Origin: Lolium rigidum
Taxonomy: Eukaryota > Streptophyta > Magnoliopsida > Poales > Poaceae
DNA: 64,000 nucleotides
Assembly: GCF_022539505.1 (NCBI RefSeq)
Contig: NC_061509.1
Location: 210,824,254 to 210,888,253 of the forward strand
Direction of reading: 5' to 3'
In this document: piece after piece, positions 33,064 through 43,357 of the stretch
How positions within the stretch are numbered: the first letter of the stretch is position 1
Layout of the letters: every line of letters begins with the position of its first letter
The notes under the pieces: model-generated
What the model was told of the DNA's origin: nothing
The model's input: only the letters and a program-made list of their open reading frames with translations
The model's database searches: none
Translations under genes and position numbers: made by a program

Positions 33064-34229
33064 CACTAGTGGAAAATAGCTCATATGTGGCGCACCAAAT
33101 TTAAATTCCGTGGCGCATATCTCGGTCGCCACAGTTGTCACGCGACTAGTATTTGAAATTTGTGGCGCATATGTACATGCGCCACAAAATTTTTGAAACT
33201 TCTGTGGCGCACCATGTTAATATGCACCACAGAATTTTTTTTGAAACTTCTGTGATGCACCATGCCAATATGCGCCACAGATTTTTTTTTGAATTTTTAA
33301 AAAATGGCGGCCAGATCTAGATCTAGATCTAGATCAGGGGCCGCCAGAATTTCGCCGGTTTTTTTTTTGGGGAATTTTGCCGCAAGGTGGTAGGGTGGGT
33401 GGAGTGGAGTGGGGTGGGGTGGGTGGAGGAGGAGGAAGTCGGCCGGCCGGCCGAAGGAGGTGGTGGAGGAGGTGGTGGTGGTGGTGGTGGAGGAGGAGGA
33501 GGTGCTGGTGGTGGTGGTGGTGGGTGCTCACCGGAGGAGGAGAAGGAGGAGATGGTGGTGGTCACCGGAGGAGGAGGAGAAGGTGGTGATGGTGGTCGCC
33601 GGAGTAGGAGGAGAAGGTGGTGGTCGCCGAAGGAGGAGGAGAAGGTGGTGGTGGTGGTGGTGGAGAAGAAGGGAGGAGGTGGTGGTGGGAAGAGAAGTGG
33701 AGGAGAAGTGTGGAGATGGAGAAGTGTGGAGAAGTGAGGAGAAGTGGGGGAGAAGAAGTGGAGGAGAAATGGCGTCTCCGAAATTCAAAATTCAAAGATT
33801 TCTGTGGCGCATCTGGCGCATGGGCACAAGATGCGCCACCGAATATTTTTTCGAATTTTCTATTTTGCAGCAAAAAATCTTTAACTTGCCGTACCTTTTT
33901 ACTCTTTTCGAATTTGGAGTCTAAAAATTGCGTGGGGAGAAAAAAAACCTGCAACTTTCTGTGGCGCATGTGGCAGATGCGCCACATAATTCCTTCCCTC
34001 ATGTGCAGTGCTGGACCCCGCGTGGGCTCATAGAGATTCTGTGGCGAATCCATCCACATGCGCCACAGAAAGGAAAAGTTCTGTGGCGCAATAGTCCTAC
34101 ATGCGCCACATAAATTACAAATTTCTGTGGAGCATATTTTTGGTGCGCCACAGAAATAATTTTTGTGGAGCATATTTTTTACGTGCGCCACAGATGCCAT
34201 TTCTACCTATAATGGTTTTCCTACTAGTG
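33064..34229. mobile_element. Non-autonomous CACTA (En/Spm-type) element
   Basis: Left end CACTAGTGGAAAA, right end (inverted) CACTAGTAGGAAAA. Subterminal regions hold about ten copies of TGTGGCGCA and its reverse complement TGCGCCACA, arranged as facing pairs. These are the likely transposase-binding repeats. No transposase. The flanking three bases (GCG, CGG) do not match, so the target duplication has decayed or the right border is off by a base. Confidence 0.85.
33387..33745. repeat. GGT/GGA-rich low-complexity tract
   Basis: Degenerate trinucleotide repeats in the CACTA core. The many overlapping frames (poly-Gly, poly-Pro, poly-Arg) are artefacts. Confidence 0.9.
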
Positions 34230-34746
34230 CGGAGAATTTCTTGAAGGCCGGATTGGAGGACTAGCAGCGAAGGATCGAGTCGTGGTGTTGTTGAGGGTTT
34301 TGCTTGGTATTCTGAGTCTCGTAACATCAGTATGCAAGTGGGGGCAGCAGCACGGATGAAATTCAGAGTCTTACCTTTCAGGGAGAAAATCCAATGTCTG
34401 GCCTTAATTGGTTGTCTGGCAATGGTCTTATTGAAGGCTTTGTTTTGAGAGCGGGAACTATCTCCAGGGTGAAAACCTAGAATCTTTTGATCGGGCAATG
34501 ACGGCGCTTGTGCACTGTTCCTTTCTTGAAGGCGTCACTTGTGGAGAGACTGTATTTCAGGTGTTGTTTTGATGGTGGTTATTCTGTTGTTGCTAGGACT
34601 GGAGTACCGTAGGGAAAATTCTTTTTCTTAGTTTTTTTTCCTTTTTTGTTGTGTGCATCCGTACTACCATTAGAGTAGTGCGTTGTTGCAGAGGCTAATG
34701 TAATTGATATCTATCGTTATTAATATATTTCCTTTATCGAAAAAAT
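34230..34746 (+). mobile_element. Retroposon 3' end, same family as 11222-11560
   Basis: Ends GTTATTAATATATTTCC, TTTATCG and an A-tail at 34741-34746. About 270 bases align by eye with the minus strand of 11222-11520. The CACTA element sits upstream in it. Confidence 0.6.
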
Positions 34747-35169
34747 ATGCATCAGCCGATGCAGAGACCAAGGCTTCCTTTTTTGAAAAAGTGGAAAATT
34801 ACTAATGATAATTAATGATCGAGCCAAATGTTGCTAATCTCCGCAAAATATTTTGAAGGCTTGAGAAAAATACGGGTATCATCATATATATATAGCATCC
34901 TAGATCATGGGGGAGCCCCAGTCCAGCCAATCCCCCCTAGATCCACCGTTACCATGAACCGTACGTTTGTACTGCTCCGTAGTTGATCAACAATGAGTTC
35001 ATGTTGTAAATATAAAGGTCAACACATAATCTACCTAGCCGGTGGTCAAGATAGTACATAGGAGTAGCTAATGATGGGCATATTATGTTACGTTGGAGAT
35101 TATTTGAATTACCATGTAGTTTGGTACCGCGGTATGGATTTTTAAAATTCTAAACGAGGAAGTTGTATG
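34747..35169. other. Unassigned intergenic sequence
   Basis: No gene or repeat ends recognised. Confidence 0.35.
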
Positions 35170-35560
35170 ACAAGAGCTAATATACTTGGGACACTGCATG
35201 TGACCCTATATATTTTATTTTTAGGAGGATTTTCCACATCCCATCTTCGTAAGGAACTTGTAAAGCCATTCACCCATAAGAGCTCTACTCTTAACCTCAA
35301 GGTCATAAATACCTTGCCCTCTTTGATCTTTGGATTGGGAAATCACACTCCATTTAGCCAGTCAATACTTCCTTTCCTAACTATCTCCTTGTCAAGAGAA
35401 TCTTGATCGGCACTAATATCCAACCTAAGTAATATTCCTTTGGGTAACTAGAAAAAATAAATCATATACAAAACCATATTATTTAGTACTGAAGTAATGA
35501 GAACTAATCTTTCACTGATAGAAAGTAATATTATCTTGTGGACCCAAATAACATAGTGCC
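35170..35560 (-). pseudogene. LINE reverse transcriptase fragment
   Basis: Minus-strand pieces in two frames, LVLITSVLNNMVLYMIYFF then LPKGILLRLDISADQDSL and GSIDWLNGVWFPNPK, are the conserved region downstream of the RT active site in plant L1 elements. Frames are broken and both ends are missing. Confidence 0.6.
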
Positions 35561-36198
35561 TCTCTACTCTAATGTTACTTGTTGGTTGCGGCGAGTCACA
35601 AGAGTTTAGATGATCATTAGCTTTCAACAGGAGATAAACCATAACCGTCACAGTAAAAGACTTGAAGCAAATCCAACATATGGAGGGTGACGCAATTGTA
35701 GAATATAGATGGACGTATAAAGTTTCCTTCATGAAGAAGTGACACCCCCATCGTAAACATATGTATTAGGCTGGCGATTATACTAACAAAGTTGCTACAA
35801 CAATTTAAACTCAGTGAAATCCATGACTAAGGATTACACAATACTATTTGATGGTTGGAAAAGGAATGAATATGCGGAAATTATTTGCAAACTTTCTGAC
35901 CAATCCATTTGCTGATCATTTAGTGCTTATTAAAAACAATAACAATCAAACTTATGAGATCAAAAGCTCTTACGAGTAAATTTCATCTTTCAAAACACTT
36001 CAGGTGGGTTTGTATGAAAAAATAATTGAGTGGTTCATTTGTTGCCCCAATGTGGAGACCTACAGAAACGGTATTTTCTAACGGATGGCGACCCTATTCC
36101 TTTTCTTAGTTCAAAGAACCACAACGAGTACATGATAAACCCTGTTAATAAAAGGGCTAGATTATCGAAATTCCTGAATTAATATTGTTGTTGATCAG
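35561..36198. other. Unassigned intergenic sequence
   Basis: A/T-rich. One minus frame of 94 codons (35448-35732) overlaps the LINE fragment. Nothing else recognised. Confidence 0.35.
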
Positions 36199-36629
36199 TT
36201 AGAGCATCTCCATCGGCGCAGCCCATAGCTGTCCGGAAGCGTTTTGGAGCCGGGAACGAAAATAAGCTCACACCGGCGCGCCCCAAATAACCCCGGCGCT
36301 TTTTCGAGCCCAATAGAAGCGCCGATAACCCCGTGCCGGCCCCTTGGCGAAGGACGCGAATCGGGCGCGCCGGCGCCTCGCGAGCGAATTTTTTTGGGCG
36401 TGGAAGCCGCCTGTCAGCCACATATCCTAAAAGTCGAATCCGGCGGGGAGTGGCTGGGCTGACGCGTCGGCGGCACATTCAATTTTAACCTAACCGTCGC
36501 TCACCTCGCGACGGAAGTTATTGGCGCGCAGCGGCGGTGCAGTTTTCACAGACGCGCAATGAACCGTCTCGTCGCGCCTAGCTCTCCATACCAGCGTTAA
36601 TGAGCGCGCTCCCCCGCCTCCCTCCAGCC

Positions 36630-36637
36630 TATAAAAA
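36630..36637 (+). promoter_or_regulatory. TATA box of the B3-domain fragment
   Basis: TATAAAAA, 92 bases before the ATG at 36722. Confidence 0.5.
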
Positions 36638-36721
36638 TGGCGCTCTCGCATCGTCCCTCCCACACAAAGCCTAGCACCTCTCTCCCCAACCATAGCCGTC
36701 GCCATCTGAAGAGACGACGCC

Positions 36722-37086
36722 ATGTCTGGTAGAGGCCGAGGCCGCGGCCGTGGTCATGGTCGTGGCCGCGGCAGAGCTGCACGCTCGTCGTCGCCTGCGA
36801 TGCCGTCGTCTTCTTCATCGGACCCGCATGAGGAGGAGCGGGTCGTGCTGTTCGAGTTCATCGTCGTCCTCAAGGGCGACCCACTCGGCATCCAGAGGCT
36901 GCCGGACAAGTTCGCCGACTTTGTCGCCAGCAACGAGCCGGCCTCGCTGCATCTGCCGGTGGATTGTGGACGTGATCTTCGACGCGTGGCAAGATGTACC
37001 TCCACATCGACTGGGAGAAGTTCGCGCGCTACCACCACCTCGAAGCCGGCTTCGTGCTCACGTTCTCCTACCTTGGCGAGGCTGAC
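36722..37086 (+). pseudogene. B3-domain protein fragment, frameshifted and truncated
   Basis: MSGRGRGRGRGHGRGRGR start, Ser-rich linker, then a B3-like domain: LFEFIVVLKGDPLGIQRLP, DKFADFV, then (second frame) VDVIFDA, then (third frame) GKMYLHIDWEKFARYHHLEA, GFVLTFSYLGEAD. Two frameshifts, near 36960 and 36987, break it. The sequence stops at 37086, where Gypsy element 2 is inserted. B3 domains bind DNA in plant transcription factors. This copy cannot make a full domain. Confidence 0.7.
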
Positions 37087-38618
37087 TGATACGTCTCCAA
37101 CGTATCTATAATTTCTGATGTTCCATGCTAGTTTTATGACAATACCTACATGTTTTGCTCACACTTTATAATGATTTCATGCATTTTCCGGAACTAACCT
37201 ATTAACAAGATGCCACAGTGCCAGTTCCTGTTTTCTGTTGTTTTTGGTTGCAGAAAGGCTGTTCGGGCAATATTCTCGGAATTCGACGAAACAAAGACCA
37301 AATATCTTATTTCCCCAGAAGGTTCTAGAACACCGAAGGAGAGTCGGAGGCGGGCAGCAGGGGGCCCACACCATATGGCGGCGCGGGTGGCCCCCTGGCC
37401 GCGCCAGCCTATGGGGAGGGGGCCCCGTGGCCCCTCCGACTCCGCCTCTTCGCCTATAAAGTCCCTCGCGACCTAAAACCTCGATACCAATTTGACGAAA
37501 CTCCAGAAAGACTCCAGGGGCGCCGCCGCCATCGCGAAACTCCAATTCGGGGGACAGAATCTCTGTTCCGGCACGCCGCCGGGATGGGGAAGTGCCCCGG
37601 AAGCCTTCTCCATCAACGCCACCGCCTCCATCATGCTCTGTGAGTAGTTCCCCCATGGACTACGGGTTCTAGCTGTAGCTAGTTGATACTCTCTCTCCCA
37701 TGTACTTCAATACAATGATCTCATGAGCTGCCTTACATGATTGAGATTCATCTGATGTAATCGGTGTTGTGTTTGTTGGGATCCGATGGATTGTTACATT
37801 ATGATTAGTCTATCTATATAAGTTTGTGAAGTTATTGTTGCTGCAATCTTGTTGTGTTTAATGCTTGTCACTAGTGCACGAGTGGCATGATCTTAGATTT
37901 AAGCTCTATACTTATTGCTTAGATTGTATCTACAAGTTGTTTGCACATGTCTATGTCCGGAACCCGAGGCCCCGAGTGACAAGCAATCGGGATAACTGGA
38001 GGGGAAGGCGTAGGTATGAGGATCACATGTTTTCACCAAGTGTTAATGCTTTGCTCCGGTGCTCTATTAAAAGGAGTACCTTAATAGCCGATAGATTCCC
38101 TTGAGGCCCGGCTGCCACCGGCTGGTAGGACAAAAGATGTTGTACAAGTTTCTCATTGCGAGCACGTATGACTATATATGGAAAACATGCCTACATGATT
38201 AATAATCTTGATGTTCTGTCTTAATGCTATTTCAATCCTATCAATTGCCCAACTGTAATTTGTTCACCCAACACTTGTTCTTGGAGAGTTACCACTAGTG
38301 TAGATAGCTGGGAACCCCGGTCCATCTCTCATCATCATATACTCGTTCCTATATGTCATTGGAAGTAGTATCAACTATTTTCTGGTGCCATTGCCTCTGT
38401 GTTACTATTACTGCTGCTGTGTTACTGTTACTACTGCTCTCATATTACTGCTGCTTTCACATCACCCCTGTTACTAGTGCTTTTCCAGGTGCAGCTGAAT
38501 TGACAACTCAGTTGTTAAGGCTTATAAGTATTCTTTACCTCCCCTTGTGTCGAATCAATAAATTTGGGTTTTACTTCCCTCGAAGACTGTTGCGATCCCC
38601 TATACTTGTGGGTTATCA
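37087..38618 (+). repeat. 5' LTR of Gypsy element 2
   Basis: 1532 bases, TGATACGTCTCC...GGGTTATCA. TATA-like CCTATAAAG at about 37452-37460 is the likely promoter. The start repeats at 49830. Confidence 0.9.
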
Positions 38619-38629
38619 AGACTATTTTC

Positions 38630-38647
38630 TGGCGCCGTTGCCGGGGA
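38630..38647 (+). other. Primer-binding site of Gypsy element 2 (tRNA-Asp)
   Basis: TGGCGCCGTTGCCGGGGA, a perfect complement to the last 18 bases of plant tRNA-Asp including CCA, 11 bases after the LTR. Confidence 0.88.
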
Positions 38648-38884
38648 GGCATAGCTCTACTCATAAGTTCACCTGGGGAGTACACTCTACCTCTCTCTCT
38701 GTTTTATTTTATTTTGTTTTGCTTGGTTTACTTTTTTCTAGTTTATTTGTGCTTAGTTTATTTCTATCTAGTATTATTTTGCTTAGTTTACTCTTGTCTA
38801 GTTTGTTTTTGTCTTGTTTTACTTTTCTCATATACCCAAAAATCCATAAAAATTTGAAAAACCGAAAAATTAAAAACTGTTGCT

Positions 38885-39290
38885 ATGGGAGAACCCACAA
38901 CCTATTTGGAGCTTATTGAATTATATAATAATTATAGAGAATCAAGAATGGGAAAAGTTATGAGTGATGTGATAGAAAAATTGAATACAATTGCTAAAAT
39001 CTTTCTTAAACGCCATGATATAAACTGTTGCTCTAAACAGGATACTAAACATCTTAAATTTCAATGTGGCTTTAGTGAAGAAGTTTTAATTAAGAACTAC
39101 AATTGGAATAGCTATATTCATTTTGGGTTCGAAGAGGTAGAACAATTTGTCATATTTATGGGAGCCTCTGAGATAGAATCCTTCATGGTTAAAAATTATG
39201 AAACTTGTGTTGCTTGTAAGGACCTTAAAGATTATGTCTCTTCTATCCTTAATTTTTGCATAGAAAGTTACAACGATAATCCTTATATCA
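38885..39290 (+). CDS. Gypsy element 2 ORF, first part (135 codons)
   Basis: Starts MGEPTTYLELIELYNNYRES shortly after the primer site. Acidic, Cys-containing, no known domain. Residue 135 is the last full codon before the Helitron. The codon begun by A at 39290 is completed by TT at 46419-46420 after the Helitron, with no frame change. It is not a standard gag: neither capsid nor zinc knuckle is visible. Confidence 0.6.
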
Positions 39291-39740
39291 TCTATTATAT
39301 AATTAAAACAACAAACAATGTGTGGCCTAGATTAAGCAGCAACCAAGGAACGGTTAGGATAAAACGCAAAATCGATTATTTAAGTGTAGGGCGGCGGACC
39401 TAAACCGGCACCAGCAGCAGGGAGACGTGCCCAACTGCCCAACCAAGATTGATTCGTAGATATCTTAAAAAACGTACAAAGAGATTGAAATGCGCACGGT
39501 TGTGCTTGAAACAATCCAGAGATCTTCACGTTGCAGTTGAGATAAAAAAAAATGGTTGTACATCAATGGACTTCCACGTGAGCTATCGAGATATAAAAAA
39601 GTTAATTGTACACCGTGCGCAATACTAAAACAGATTCCTTACGCGATTGGTGCTGCTTCAGTAAGATATATATGGCAGCTAGCGATTTCAAGCCTATACT
39701 CCGTATATTATCCCTACTCCTCTACTCCATCCGACGCCGC

Positions 39741-39856
39741 CATGGGAACCCAGCACCTCCAACTTCGCCTGCATCCGCCACGGGAACCCAGCACGTCCAA
39801 CTTCGCCTCCACCCGCCACGGGAACTCAGCACCTCCAACTTCGCCTCCCTCCGCCG
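39741..39856. repeat. 38-base tandem repeat, three copies (unit A)
   Basis: CGGGAACCCAGCACSTCCAA and following, period 38 bases. The same array is in unit B at 43804-43919. The period is not a multiple of three, which speaks against coding use. Confidence 0.85.
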
Positions 39857-40299
39857 TGTGGAAACATTGAGTTCCCAGGACGCCGTGGACTCAACTGGAT
39901 GTCGTCGCCACCGCCGCGCACCGACCAGGAAGCCTGCAACGCGACACAATCGTATCTATCACTCCACGCACGTTCCAGGGTATAAGTTCTGCATGACAGA
40001 GAAATCATAGTTGTTCAGAGTTCAACGATTGGTGTGACTGCCAGCGCCCCTGCAATGGTGCAGCACAAGACCTCCAACGAGCTCGAGGAAAGGACGGCAA
40101 TCTCACCATGATGATTTCGATGATGGTGCGCGAGGTCTGCAATCACACGATAATGAATTCGAGAATGCTGATCTCATGCCAATAGGTATATGAATAACGA
40201 TCTGCAGTTTCATGAGGCTTAGATTATTTTCTACTACACGCAAGTACATGACCTTTTGTAGCGCTTTGAAAATTCAGATTTGCTGGTTGTGATTGTGCA

Positions 40300-41299
40300 C
40301 GAAGTTGGAATTATAGATGCTGATGACACAGATCGGTATATGTCTAGCGTCCATCGAATGAATCTGGAGATGGCAGCGTCCAACAAATAGCCCCGCTCTT
40401 CTCTAAAGAGTTTGATATGAAAACAATGATCTATCACCGACAAAGTGACGAACGCTCAAGATCTATGAGTCTACCGGAGGTCCGATGTGGCAATATGGAT
40501 CAAGCCAGAAGAAACATCGTCGGAAGCAAATATAGGTCCATGGCGTAGCATATGGTCTGATGACCGACTGGTTCACCGCGATCTGCATCTATCGGATCAC
40601 CCGGCTGGACTTAAGTTTAGCACCCAATTCCATACAAAAAAAACGTTGGAAGTGACGTGCGCATGCATGCAATCAGATTAAAATGTGTTCTGCCCTCTCT
40701 TTGAACTAACTTGCTGGTGCATGCATAGTACATCCAGTGGATTTGATGAAGGTACAACTTACATAAAGGAAGTACACTGATGCAAGATCATGTACATGCA
40801 TCATATGGTAGAGACATAAAATTAATTTACGACTAAGTCAGCGCATCTTATGTGTTAGGATGACAAGAGCACCGGGGCTGACCGATGGTGCCATACGTGG
40901 TTAATTAAGACAACTGAAGAAAATTGATACCAGACCCGTTACAATTTAATTTTGTGCACGAATGGACCGATGTACTCGGCCAAAATAAATCAATATATAA
41001 TAAAATATCTACATCCATACATAAAATTAATACTAATATTACTTTAATCAAAATGAAATATGCCTTTTTATACTCCGTACGATAGGAAGAACAATATTTC
41101 AATACAAAGATAGGAGAAAAGTTGGTAGGTTCATCCGCGTAGGAAACATCTGTTAAATTGGTTTAAAATATTATGTAATAATATTTAAATTTGGACAATC
41201 TTTATATTTTTTAGAAATTGAATTACCTCGATATGGATAAATAATGAAGCCTTATTTTCTACTAAGTATATAAAAAATTAATACTCCTTGCTAATTCCT
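40300..41299 (+). repeat. 1 kb direct repeat, copy 1
   Basis: Begins CGAAGTTGGAATTATAG, ends ...GCTAATTCCT. Copy 2 follows without spacer. Unit B has only one copy (from about 44363). Confidence 0.92.
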
Positions 41300-42300
41300 C
41301 GAAGTTGGAATTATAGATGCTGATGACACAGATCGGTATATGTCTAGCGTCCATCGAATGAATCTGGAGATGGCAGCGTCCAACAAATAGCCCCGCTCTT
41401 CTCTAAAGAGTTTGATATGAAAACAATGATCTATCACCGACAAAGTGACGAACGCTCAAGATCTATGAGTCTACCGGAGGTCCGATGTGGCAATATGGAT
41501 CAAGCCAGAAGAAACATCGTCGGAAGCAAATATAGGTCCATGGCGTAGCATATGGTCTGATGACCGACTGGTTCACCGCGATCTGCATCTATCGGATCAC
41601 CCGGCTGGACTTAAGTTTAGCACCCAATTCCATACAAAAAAAAACGTTGGAAGTGACGTGCGCATGCATGCAATCAGATTAAAATGTGTTCTGCCCTCTC
41701 TTTGAACTAACTTGCTGGTGCATGCATAGTACATCCAGTGGATTTGATGAAGGTACAACTTACATAAAGGAAGTACACTGATGCAAGATCATGTACATGC
41801 ATCATATGGTAGAGACATAAAATTAATTTACGACTAAGTCAGCGCATCTTATGTGTTAGGATGACAAGAGCACCGGGGCTGACCGATGGTGCCATACGTG
41901 GTTAATTAAGACAACTGAAGAAAATTGATACCAGACCCGTTACAATTTAATTTTGTGCACGAATGGACCGATGTACTCGGCCAAAATAAATCAATATATA
42001 ATAAAATATCTACATCCATACATAAAATTAATACTAATATTACTTTAATCAAAATGAAATATGCCTTTTTATACTCCGTACGATAGGAAGAACAATATTT
42101 CAATACAAAGATAGGAGAAAAGTTGGTAGGTTCATCCGCGTAGGAAACATCTGTTAAATTGGTTTAAAATATTATGTAATAATATTTAAATTTGGACAAT
42201 CTTTATATTTTTTAGAAATTGAATTACCTCGATATGGATAAATAATGAAGCCTTATTTTCTACTAAGTATATAAAAAATTAATACTCCTTGCTAATTCCT
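41300..42300 (+). repeat. 1 kb direct repeat, copy 2
   Basis: Same sequence as copy 1 apart from one extra A in an A-run (about 41636-41644). Confidence 0.92.
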
Positions 42301-43327
42301 TGCTAATTATACGTAGAATATCCCATTAATAGATTATTTTCAGAACAAATTATATAGGAAATTAGTATACTTGGGTTCATGTATTAAAATGAAGAATGCA
42401 TATTTTTGCAAAACAACGTGGTGGGAGTGTGTAAAAAAAATGTAATTTTACTAAAATATGATGAAAATACACTAATTATTATTTCAAAAGATGAGAAATC
42501 AAGATAGATAATATATATAGGGATTACATAGATGAACCAGAACAAATTAGAAAGCAGGCCAGTCATAACCGTCGGTCCGATCATTGAACATGTAGTTTAC
42601 TTACGAATAATCATACATGTTTGGGTATATAGTCTTAGCAAGAAATTTAACAAAATCACATAGGTTAAAATTATGAAAGTCCATACAAAGATCATTATAT
42701 GAATCTATATATAGACTTGCATATAATTGGTGATGAATGAAATCGATGAATTGTTGAGGACGTGGTTGAAAACCGAACAAAGAATATCCTACCAATTGGA
42801 TCTTCATCATTTGAGGTAACTTATTTATGCACTTACGATAAGTCTATATTACATACTCACACAACATGTTCATGGTGGCTTTGCCGGTTGAAATAAAATA
42901 AAATAATATAAGATTCATCCTCACAATTGAAATAGTGATATTTATAATATATAATTATTCAAAATAGGATGACACCGAAGTAGTCTTATGCCAACTGGAT
43001 CTGAAATCATTAAGGTCAAACTGCACACTGTGCCACACTTATGTCATGCCGGAGTAAGCTATTCACACATATGATTGTCACTCGCAACTGAATTACGGGT
43101 TTCAACTCCATGAAACTAACAACAAAAAGTTAGTAAACAATGTAGTAGATTGAGTATATACATACTCATATATTACCTTGGATTTTAGTTACTATGAATA
43201 TTAACATGTTTTAACAACGTTCCAGTTCAGCTTTTGTAATAAGTAAAAAATAAAAAACTATGCATTCAGTGAAGACAAACAGATTGAAAAAATAATATTT
43301 ATCACTGCAAAGGGAAACAAAGTCTAG

Positions 43328-43357
43328 CCGTGCAGTATGCACGGGCCACCCCGCTAG
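43328..43357 (+). other. Helitron 3' terminus, unit A
   Basis: Stem CCGTGC/GCACGG around AGTAT, then GGCCACCCCG-type spacer and CTAG. It was bypassed at the dimer junction. Confidence 0.85.

Larger units (their letters stand above)
36202..37086 (+). mobile_element. TIR element carrying a B3 gene, left part
   Basis: GAGCATCTCCATCGGCGC after TTA (36199-36201) is a common start of Harbinger/Tourist-like elements. The right end is not seen because Gypsy element 2 cuts in at 37087. GC-rich body. The B3 fragment at 36722 lies inside. It may alternatively be an ordinary gene promoter region. Confidence 0.4.
39291..43357 (+). mobile_element. Helitron unit A (with internal duplication)
   Basis: Full 5' end, 1 kb segment present twice (40300-41299, 41300-42300), hairpin and CTAG at the 3' end (hairpin about 43328-43345). 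Open frames such as 39556-39870 (104 aa) have no recognised homology. Confidence 0.85.

Noticed and set aside
33329..33924. Long glycine-, proline- and arginine-rich frames.
   Set aside because: Low-complexity GGT/GGA tract in a CACTA element, open in several frames at once.
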